Shown piece by piece: positions 1 through 4,910 of a stretch of 6,758 nucleotides of DNA. Position 1 is the stretch's first letter. Each line of letters begins with the position of its first letter. This DNA comes from an uncultured bacterium (GTDB lineage: Bacteria; Eisenbacteria; RBG-16-71-46; CAIMUX01). The translations under genes and the position numbers were made by a program. Location of the stretch: NCBI GenBank assembly GCA_946886185.1, contig CAMPIC010000155.1:1-6758 (forward strand). Direction: 5' to 3'. A model generated the notes under the pieces. The model saw only the letters and a list, made by a program, of their open reading frames with translations. It made no database searches and had not been told where the DNA came from.

Positions 1-1
1 G

Positions 2-901
2 GTGATCCACTTCAAGGAATCGTTCCACGGACGCAGCGGGTATTCGTTGTCACTCACGGAATCGGCCGACCCGAACAAGACGAAGTGGTTCCCGAAGTTC
101 GACTGGCCCCGCATCGTCAATCCGAAGATCACGTTCCCGCTCGAGGGCGAGAATCTCGAATCGACCATCGCCAAGGAGCGGGAAGCGATCGCGCAAATCG
201 AGCAGGCTCTGCGCGAGCGTCGCGACGACATCGCCTGCGTGATCATCGAGCCGATCCAGGGCGAAGGCGGAGACAACCACTTCCGCGCCGAGTTCTTCCG
301 GGAGCTTCGTCAGATGGCCGACCGGCACGAGTTCCTGCTCATCTTCGATGAAGTGCAGACCGGGCTCGGTCTCACCGGAAAGATGTGGGCTCACGAGCAT
401 TTCGGGGTACATCCGGACCTGCTCGCCTTCGGCAAGAAGACGCAGGTGTGCGGAGTCCTCGCCGGACCGCGCCTCGATGAGATCGAAGGCAATGTCTTTC
501 ACACGCCGAGCCGGATCAACTCGACCTGGGGCGGCAATCTCATCGACATGGTGCGCTGCCAGCTCTACCTGGAGATCTACGAAGAAGAGCAGCTCGTGCA
601 ACGCGCCGCGGAGACGGGAGAGCTCCTCCTCCAGCAGCTCCACGCCATGGAAGAGGAGTTCCCGGGAGTCATCGAAAACGTGCGCGGGCGCGGGCTCTTC
701 TGCGCGTTCGACGTGACCGATCGGATCGAGCGCAAGCAGCTGATTCGCGCGGCTCACGATCAGAGGCTCATCGTCCTGCCGAGCGGTCGCAAGGGGATCC
801 GGTTCCGCCCGCCGCTCTCGATCGATCCGTCGGTGCTGGCGGAAGGGCTCGATCGGCTCCGCCTCGCGATGCACCAGACGCTGAGCGGAGTCGTGGCGTA
901 A
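2..901 (+). CDS. lat: L-lysine 6-transaminase (lysine epsilon-aminotransferase), 5'-truncated by window edge
   Basis: Class III PLP-dependent aminotransferase. The family moves the epsilon-amino group of L-lysine to 2-oxoglutarate, giving 2-aminoadipate 6-semialdehyde (cyclising to piperideine-6-carboxylate) and glutamate, in the cytoplasm. Only 299 residues are visible. The frame is already open at base 2 and starts inside a conserved core segment (HFKESFHGRSGYSLSLT), so roughly 155-160 N-terminal residues lie upstream and the GTG at base 2 is not the true start. Visible motifs are EPIQGEGGD (83-91), FDEVQTG (115-121, D116 facing the PLP ring nitrogen), FGKKTQVCG (143-151), NSTWGGN (173-179) and RFRPP (267-271). 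From memory of the Mycobacterium tuberculosis enzyme Rv3290c, the spacing E238/E243/D271/K300/T330/R422 maps onto E83/E88/D116/K145/T175/R267. K145 is therefore the probable Schiff-base lysine, and E88 the glutamate switch typical of this subfamily. The KKTQVCG and NSTWGGN signatures separate it from ornithine or GABA transaminases. It ends at TAA (899-901), converging on the gene at 1028-1612. The lysine catabolic partner dehydrogenase is not in the window. Confidence 0.93.
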   Translation: MIHFKESFHGRSGYSLSLTESADPNKTKWFPKFDWPRIVNPKITFPLEGENLESTIAKEREAIAQIEQALRERRDDIACVIIEPIQGEGGDNHFRAEFFRELRQMADRHEFLLIFDEVQTGLGLTGKMWAHEHFGVHPDLLAFGKKTQVCGVLAGPRLDEIEGNVFHTPSRINSTWGGNLIDMVRCQLYLEIYEEEQLVQRAAETGELLLQQLHAMEEEFPGVIENVRGRGLFCAFDVTDRIERKQLIRAAHDQRLIVLPSGRKGIRFRPPLSIDPSVLAEGLDRLRLAMHQTLSGVVA

Positions 902-943
902 CGAGCTTCGGTCAGTTCAGCGTCACACTGGACCTGACGATCG

Positions 944-983
944 CGGGCCGCCTCAGCCAACATGAGCTAGGTGCGGCGGCCCG
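944..983. terminator. Hairpin between convergent genes, possible bidirectional terminator
   Basis: A perfect 9-bp inverted repeat, CGGGCCGCC (944-952) and GGCGGCCCG (975-983), with a 22-nt loop sits in the 126-bp gap between the lat stop and the stop of the opposite-strand gene. The position is right for a shared terminator. Neither strand has a clear T-tract after the stem and the loop is long, so it is not a textbook intrinsic terminator. Nothing else is visible in this gap. Confidence 0.35.
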
Positions 984-1027
984 ACTTGCGTTCATCGGTT
1001 CGACACGATCGAGATTGCGCGACGCGA

Positions 1028-1612
1028 TTAGTTCGACATGACGCTCGACCCGGTCTCCGGATCGAAGAAGTAGAAGGTCTCTCCGTCGCTGCCGGTATAC
1101 CCGCCCGGTCCGGCGTGGTGATAGCCGCGGCCGCCGCCTTGCAATTGGGCGAGCTGCCAGAGGTTGACCACGGACGGCATCCCTTCGTAACCCGCGTTGC
1201 CCCAGCCGTCGACCCAGTACCGTCCCGGTCCTACCGGGATCAGCTGGCAGAGCGCCTGGAGGTCGAGCGGGTGGATCTCACGGCCATTGATGAAGACGCC
1301 GGTGATCGCTCCGCGATTGCTGCCGCCGGACGCCTCGACGCGCAGCGGCCCACCCAACGTCGCCCCTGGCACGGTGATCCCGGCGGCCGGTCCTCCTTCG
1401 AGTCCCCAGGCGCCGCAGGCCGGGTCGTACCAGTACCGTCCCGCCGGAATCCGCACTCCGTACTGCTGCTCGAGCTGCTCGATTTCTGCCTGCTCGATCA
1501 CGACCGCGTTCACCACGACCTGGCTCGCTGGATCATCCGCGCGTGCCGGGACCACCATCGTTCCGAGGAGCAGCCCGCAAAGGGCTGTCACTGACCATTT
1601 ACTTCGATTCAT
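1028..1612 (-). CDS. Secreted protein with duplicated GRYWxD...GxEG motif, function unknown
   Basis: A 194-residue protein with an N-terminal signal peptide: MNRSKW, a hydrophobic run (SVTALCGLLLGTMVV), then a PARA/DD cleavage site near residue 25. The ATG at 1612 is chosen over an upstream in-frame ATG at 1645 because GGAGGT (1616-1621, minus strand) lies just before it and the signal peptide then begins at residue 1. After a short helical stretch (about 32-50, rich in I, E and Q), two copies of one motif follow. PAGRYWYDPACGAWGLEGGP is at 56-75 and PGRYWVDGWGNAGYEGMP at 129-146. They flank a Gly-rich segment containing GVFINGREIHPLD (105-117). The tail has FYFFDPETG (180-188), possibly a degenerate third copy. 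I recall similar GRYWYD proteins as uncharacterised secreted proteins in several bacterial phyla, but know no function for them. No catalytic motif is evident, and the aromatic/Gly motif suggests a small beta-rich binding or structural unit. It is probably monocistronic and is convergent with lat. Confidence 0.8.
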   Translation of the reverse strand: MNRSKWSVTALCGLLLGTMVVPARADDPASQVVVNAVVIEQAEIEQLEQQYGVRIPAGRYWYDPACGAWGLEGGPAAGITVPGATLGGPLRVEASGGSNRGAITGVFINGREIHPLDLQALCQLIPVGPGRYWVDGWGNAGYEGMPSVVNLWQLAQLQGGGRGYHHAGPGGYTGSDGETFYFFDPETGSSVMSN

Positions 1613-1667
1613 GCAACCTCCAACGCTTGGGACTCCGCGGGGCACCTTCTACATATCGATCGGTGGG

Positions 1668-1688
1668 CTTCCGGAGTTGCGCCGGAAG
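1668..1688. repeat. 7-bp inverted repeat in divergent intergenic region
   Basis: CTTCCGG (1668-1674) and CCGGAAG (1682-1688) are perfect complements separated by 7 bases. The dyad lies 56 bp upstream of the minus-strand secreted-protein start and about 44 bp before the plus-strand candidate -35 box. It is placed where an operator serving either divergent gene could be, but short GC-rich repeats like this also arise by chance. Confidence 0.3.
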
Positions 1689-1731
1689 TGCGGCCTCCCG
1701 TGCTCCGGTCGGAGACCGCGGGGCGGCTGCA

Positions 1732-1759
1732 TGGACAGGAGCCGGGAAGCTGATATGAT
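1732..1759 (+). promoter_or_regulatory. Candidate sigma70-type promoter for the asparaginase gene
   Basis: TGGACA (1732-1737) matches TTGACA at 5 of 6 positions, and TATGAT (1754-1759) matches TATAAT at 5 of 6, with a 16-bp spacer. It is the best promoter-like pair seen in the window and stands out in GC-rich surroundings. Transcription would begin near 1766, giving a leader of about 140 nt before the GTG at 1908. The assignment rests on consensus match alone. Confidence 0.5.
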
Positions 1760-1832
1760 TCCACCGGCTCGGCATGGACGCCGTGTACTGAAGTCGACAC
1801 GGTCCTCGACTTCCAGGATGGAGGCGTCGCTC

Positions 1833-1860
1833 CGCCGATCCCGCAGGAAAGGGATCGGCG
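1833..1860 (+). promoter_or_regulatory. Strong hairpin in the asparaginase mRNA leader
   Basis: CGCCGATCCC (1833-1842) and GGGATCGGCG (1851-1860) form a perfect 10-bp stem with an 8-nt purine-rich loop, GCAGGAAA. It falls inside the predicted leader, ending 47 nt before the start codon and about 31 nt before the ribosome binding site. No U-run follows, so it is not an intrinsic terminator. It could stabilise the mRNA or be part of a regulatory leader. I recognise no known riboswitch class. Confidence 0.45.
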
Positions 1861-1891
1861 CTGCCACGGAAGGCGAGCGGGAGGGCCCAGG

Positions 1892-1898
1892 AAAGGAG
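1892..1898 (+). promoter_or_regulatory. Ribosome binding site fixing the GTG start of the asparaginase gene
   Basis: AAAGGAG at 1892-1898 lies 9 nt before GTG (1908-1910). It decides the start in a frame that stays open far upstream, from 1197, where the translation is not protein-like and runs antisense to the secreted-protein gene. Confidence 0.7.
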
Positions 1899-1907
1899 TC
1901 ACCACAG

Positions 1908-3107
1908 GTGACCCAGCAGCCGTTTGCACCGGCGGTGCAAGTGACCCGGGGGATGTACGTCGAATCGGCGCACCGCGGGAGCATCGCCGCGGTCGACGTG
2001 GGCGGACGTCTGGTCGCATCGCTCGGCAATCCTGTCGAAAGCGTGTATCTCCGCTCCTGCGCGAAGCCGTTCCAGGCGCTCGCCTTCGTCTGCTCCGGCG
2101 CGGCGGACGGTCTGGGGATCACGGAAGAGGAGCTGGCGGTCGCGTGCGCGTCGCACAGCGGAGAACCGGAGCACCAGGAACGAGTCGCGAGCATCTTGCG
2201 CAAGGCGGGGCTGGACGAATCGGCGCTCCGGTGCGGAGTGCATCCGCCGTTCGACGGGCCGACCCGGGAAGCGATGCAGGCGCGCGGCGCCCGCCCCACC
2301 GCGCTCCACAACAACTGCTCCGGCAAACACGCCGCGATGCTGGCCACGGCCCGGTTCCTCGATCTTCCCACCGACACATATACAGATCCCGATCATGCGA
2401 TCCAGATCGCGATCCGCGGAATTCTCGGCTACTTGTGCGGGCTCGAGCCTGAGGAGATCCAGACCTCGCCCGATGGGTGCACCGCTCCTTCGTTTCGCAT
2501 ACCGCTGCGTTCCTTTTCCCTGGCGCTGGCGCGGCTCGCGGCGGAAGGAGAAGGGGTTCCGCATCTCCGCGCGCGATCCAGTCCGTCCCCCCATCGCCAC
2601 CGTCGCCGTCACGACCACGAGACCGCTTCCGATGAGGACGAAGATCTCGACGTCTACGACCGCGATCCCGACGAGCGGGCCGAGGCGAGCGACAGTCCGG
2701 ATCCATTTCCGGTGCCGATTACGGAGGGAATGCGCCGCGTCTGGACCGCGATGCGCGCGCATCCGCATCTGGTGGCGGGACGACACGGGCGTCTGTGCAC
2801 CGATCTGATGCAGGCGGCCGCCTCCTTCGAAGTCCCCCTGGTCGCGAAATCGGGAGCCGAGGGCGCATACGCGGTCGCGACGGTGCGTGATGGCGCGGGA
2901 CTCGGCATCACCATCAAGATCGAAGATGGAGCCCAGCGCGCCCGTGACTCCGCCATCATGGAAACGCTCTTCCAGCTCGGGATCCTTCCGGACGACGCGC
3001 GTGGACCGCTCGCGGGATATCACCGGCAGACGGTCCTCAATTTGCGTCAGGAGCCGGTCGGGGAGATCCGCTCCATCTTCAAGCTGAGTCTGGGGCTGCC
3101 GAGCTGA
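1908..3107 (+). CDS. L-asparaginase, Asparaginase_II (ReAV-like) family, with a charged low-complexity insert
   Basis: A 399-residue cytoplasmic enzyme (no signal peptide) of the family typified by Rhizobium etli thermolabile asparaginase (Pfam Asparaginase_II), which hydrolyses L-asparagine to aspartate and ammonia. The start is GTG with AAAGGAG 9 nt upstream. Motifs in order are RSCAKPFQA (49-57), CASHSGEPEH (80-89), HNNCSGKHAAM (134-144), SPDGCTAPSF (187-196), GRLCTDLM (294-301) and VAKSGAEGAY (312-321). From memory of the ReAV structure, the two Ser-Lys pairs S48/K51 and S80/K263 map to S50/K53 and S82/K314. Zinc ligands C135, K138 and C189 map to C137, K140 and C191. All are present, so the enzyme looks intact. 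The shift grows from +2 residues at C191 to +51 at K314, showing a net gain of about 49 residues between them. This is the His/Arg-rich then Asp/Glu-rich stretch at about 212-268. The gene appears monocistronic behind its own promoter and leader, and ends 7 bp from the stop of the convergent gene. The family is quite distinct from bacterial AnsA/AnsB and plant-type asparaginases. Confidence 0.92.
   Translation: MTQQPFAPAVQVTRGMYVESAHRGSIAAVDVGGRLVASLGNPVESVYLRSCAKPFQALAFVCSGAADGLGITEEELAVACASHSGEPEHQERVASILRKAGLDESALRCGVHPPFDGPTREAMQARGARPTALHNNCSGKHAAMLATARFLDLPTDTYTDPDHAIQIAIRGILGYLCGLEPEEIQTSPDGCTAPSFRIPLRSFSLALARLAAEGEGVPHLRARSSPSPHRHRRRHDHETASDEDEDLDVYDRDPDERAEASDSPDPFPVPITEGMRRVWTAMRAHPHLVAGRHGRLCTDLMQAAASFEVPLVAKSGAEGAYAVATVRDGAGLGITIKIEDGAQRARDSAIMETLFQLGILPDDARGPLAGYHRQTVLNLRQEPVGEIRSIFKLSLGLPS
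2541..2711 (+). other. Low-complexity charged insertion within the asparaginase
   Basis: Residues about 212-268 run from a basic block (RARSSPSPHRHRRRHDHE, 221-238) into an acidic block (DEDEDLDVYDRDPDERAEA, 242-260) and a Ser/Pro/Asp linker. They sit between the conserved helix ending LALARLAA and the helix MRRVWTAMRAHPHLVAG. Composition differs sharply from the flanking enzyme core. No stop or frameshift is present and the frame resumes cleanly, so this is an inserted surface loop, not a broken gene. Edges are approximate. Confidence 0.75.
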
Positions 3108-3114
3108 ACCAGCG

Positions 3115-3690
3115 TCACATCATCTGCGTGAAGTAAACGTCGAGGTAGCCGCGGAGCTCGAGCTCGTTCGAGTTCCATTTCAGGGAGAGGCGGTCGAGCG
3201 GGTCCAGAATTTTCGGGCGCGCGCCGCTTTCCATTTCGCGGAAGACCACGCGCCCGTACTCATCGAATGCGCTGCCGAACTGTTCCTCGATCCGCCAGCG
3301 CAGCGAGGTATACCGGTCCATCAGTTGGATCCGCTCTCCCTCCAGGCCGCTTTTCGCGCGTCGGCTGTGGGCGAACCGCGTCTCAAGGAACTCCGGGGTC
3401 GGCTCGGGGAAAAAGAGCGACGCAATGACGAGGTTGTCGTTCTGGCGCGTGAGGAAGACGAAGGAGATCCCGTGGGAGCAGAGAGAGATCTCGTCCACTT
3501 CCAGAGATTCTTCATCCCAGAAGTCGGGCATGTTCGGCGAGGCGTTCGAGTCCTCGAAGCGCATCCAGTTGCCGAACCCGAGCGGGCAGGTGCAGGAGGC
3601 GGGCAGATCGCGCGCCCTTGCCGGTAGAGCGACAAGCGCGAGAAGCCACCAGCAGGCCATGAGCGAGCGACGCAAGGAGTGACGGGCCAT
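3115..3690 (-). CDS. Secreted protein of unknown family
   Basis: A 191-residue protein that I do not recognise. It opens with a clear signal peptide: basic n-region MARHSLRR, hydrophobic core (MACWWLLALVAL), and a likely cleavage after PARA near residue 26. The mature part begins with a Cys pair (SCTCPLG, C33 and C35), and a further Cys (C71) lies in ISLCSHGISFVFL. The middle alternates strands and aromatic residues (ISFVFLTRQNDNLVIASLFF, about 75-94). It is followed by a charged, probably helical section (ERIQLMDRYTSLRWRIEEQFG, about 119-139) and a short C-terminal part ending YLDVYFTQMM. The ATG at 3690 gives a complete signal peptide; ATG at 3660 would lose the basic n-region. No convincing ribosome binding site precedes 3690. 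A weak -10-like TATGCT ends only 8 bp upstream, so leaderless translation is possible. The gene converges on the asparaginase gene. Confidence 0.7.
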   Translation of the reverse strand: MARHSLRRSLMACWWLLALVALPARARDLPASCTCPLGFGNWMRFEDSNASPNMPDFWDEESLEVDEISLCSHGISFVFLTRQNDNLVIASLFFPEPTPEFLETRFAHSRRAKSGLEGERIQLMDRYTSLRWRIEEQFGSAFDEYGRVVFREMESGARPKILDPLDRLSLKWNSNELELRGYLDVYFTQMM

Positions 3691-3878
3691 GCCTCAGCAT
3701 ACACAGCAGGTGCGTCTCGAGAAAGCGGGCGCGATGCGCACAGGAACATCAGCTCCCTTGCCAGATCGTGGCCGTGAAACAGTGGCTCGGGCTCGTCCGC
3801 TCGCGGCCTGTTCGCCCCGCGGAGACATGGCCACGGTCCGCCGAAAGGACGATCGACGGTGTCCGGTCGCAGGTGGTT

Positions 3879-3896
3879 CGCGTGACGCTTCACGCG
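3879..3896. repeat. 7-bp dyad upstream of the acetyltransferase gene
   Basis: CGCGTGA (3879-3885), CGCT loop, TCACGCG (3890-3896): a perfect inverted repeat centred about 58 bp before the GTG start at 3946. It overlaps the -35 element of the candidate promoter at 3882-3910, a typical location for a repressor operator. It could also form a small RNA hairpin. The rest of the 255-bp divergent region (3691-3945) shows no other clear signal. Confidence 0.35.
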
Positions 3897-3910
3897 CCGT
3901 CCTGTACGCT
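3882..3910 (+). promoter_or_regulatory. Weak candidate promoter for the acetyltransferase gene
   Basis: GTGACG (3882-3887) matches the -35 consensus at 4 of 6 positions, and TACGCT (3905-3910) matches the -10 at 3 of 6, with an ideal 17-bp spacer. Transcription would begin near 3917, about 30 nt before the start codon. The match is weak and rests partly on good position. Confidence 0.25.
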
Positions 3911-3945
3911 TGTTCTTTCCGGTCCTTTCCGACGAGGCGCGGCGC

Positions 3946-4749
3946 GTGAGCCACACGATCGAAATCACTCAAAGACCATGCACGGTCGAGTCTCTGATGC
4001 GCGATCTGCTCGGTCTCGGCGTGAGCGGAGTGGTGCTCGCGCACACCTCGCTCAGCAAAGTCGGTTGGATCTGCGGCGGAGCGGTCGCGATGATCGAGGC
4101 GCTGACGCGTGCGCTCGGGCCGAACGGTACGCTCGTGGTTCCCACTCACTCCTCGGATCTATCCGAGCCGTCGGAGTGGAGGAACCCGCCCGTTCCCGAG
4201 TCGTGGTGGCCCGTGATCCGCGAGACGATGCCCCCGTACGATCCCGCGCGGACTCCCAGCTGGTTCATGGGGCGGCTCCCCGAGCTCTTCCGCACGCAAC
4301 CGGGCGTGGTGCGCTCCGCTCACCCGCAGGTTTCCTTTGCCGCGCGCGGTCCGCTTGCATCCGCCATCACCGGCGCGCACGAGCTCGACTTCGGGCTCGG
4401 CGAAGGCTCCCCGCTCGCCCGCCTCTATGACCTGAGTGGAAGCATCCTCCTTCTTGGAGTCGGCCACGATCGCAACACCTCATTGCACCTCGCGGAGTAT
4501 CGCGCGCGCTTTCCGAGCAGGCGAACCGTGACGCAAGGAGCCCCGATCTCCGTCGAGGGGCGGCGCCGCTGGGTCACGTTCCAGGACGTCCTGCTGAGCG
4601 AAGACGACTTCGTCCGGATCGGGATGGACTACGAGGAAGATGGAGGACCGCTCGAACGCGGTCATGTCGGCGCGGCCGAGACCCTGTTCATCCCGCAGCG
4701 TCCGCTGGTGGACTACGCGGTGCGCTGGATGGAGCGACATCGGGGGTGA
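3946..4749 (+). CDS. AAC(3)-family N-acetyltransferase (aminoglycoside 3-N-acetyltransferase-like)
   Basis: A 267-residue cytoplasmic enzyme of the Antibiotic_NAT fold, which transfers acetyl from acetyl-CoA to an amine; the classic substrate is N3 of the 2-deoxystreptamine ring of aminoglycosides. Conserved blocks in order are LAHTSLSKVGWICGG (31-45), GTLVVPTHSSD (61-71), WFMGRLPELF (106-115), VRSAHPQVSFAARG (122-135), GEGSPLARLYDL (152-163) and LLLGVGHDRNTSLHLAEYRA (168-187). H126, H181 and E184 are candidate active-site residues by family conservation. Length is normal for the family. The GTG at 3946 is chosen because GAGG (3934-3937) lies 8 nt upstream and family members begin only a few residues before the TxxSLxxDL-like helix; an in-frame TTG at 3910 adds 12 residues without homologous look. 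Chromosomal members vary widely in substrate, and some (YokD, FrbF) are not resistance enzymes, so drug modification is not proven. No mobile element flanks it. Its stop overlaps an alternative GTG start of the next gene. Confidence 0.88.
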   Translation: MSHTIEITQRPCTVESLMRDLLGLGVSGVVLAHTSLSKVGWICGGAVAMIEALTRALGPNGTLVVPTHSSDLSEPSEWRNPPVPESWWPVIRETMPPYDPARTPSWFMGRLPELFRTQPGVVRSAHPQVSFAARGPLASAITGAHELDFGLGEGSPLARLYDLSGSILLLGVGHDRNTSLHLAEYRARFPSRRTVTQGAPISVEGRRRWVTFQDVLLSEDDFVRIGMDYEEDGGPLERGHVGAAETLFIPQRPLVDYAVRWMERHRG

Positions 4750-4910
4750 TCGAAACGCACTCTGTTTCCGCGGGGACTGGTCCGGCCCGGGAAGCTCGCG
4801 GCCGACTCGACGCGGGCCCGGCTCTAACCTCCCCTGAGGCATCTCCGACCGAGTCCGAGCTCAGAACGACGCCGCCGATCGAGACGATCGTTCCGAGAGG
4901 CTTCTTTCCC

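Noticed and set aside
50..874. Long open frame on the minus strand opposite lat (274 codons)
   Set aside because: It is an antisense shadow of a strongly conserved aminotransferase. Its translation is rich in Arg, Glu and Leu with no recognisable motif or start signal, as expected in GC-rich coding DNA.
1622..1667. Minus-strand promoter for the GRYWxD protein (TATGTA-like -10)
   Set aside because: No acceptable -35 box lies at a suitable distance and the -10 match is poor.
1197..1907. In-frame upstream extension of the asparaginase frame
   Set aside because: It runs antisense through the secreted-protein gene, its translation is not protein-like, and the GTG at 1908 has a good ribosome binding site and the family's usual N-terminus.
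1899..3023. 374-codon minus-strand open frame opposite the asparaginase gene
   Set aside because: The plus-strand frame carries all catalytic motifs, and the antisense product is Arg/Gly-rich low-complexity sequence without domain features.
3108..3114. Terminator between the convergent asparaginase and secreted-protein genes
   Set aside because: Only 7 bp separate the stops and I saw no hairpin with a T-tract spanning them; transcripts probably end within the opposing genes.
3321..3968. 215-codon minus-strand frame overlapping the secreted protein and intergenic region
   Set aside because: It is Arg/Pro/Ser-rich, lacks the signal peptide and shares its region with a better-supported gene in another frame.
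4784..4818. Possible terminator hairpin GGCCCG...CGGGCC after the acetyltransferase gene
   Set aside because: The stem is only 6 bp with a loop of over 20 nt and no T-run follows, so it is no better than chance in GC-rich sequence.
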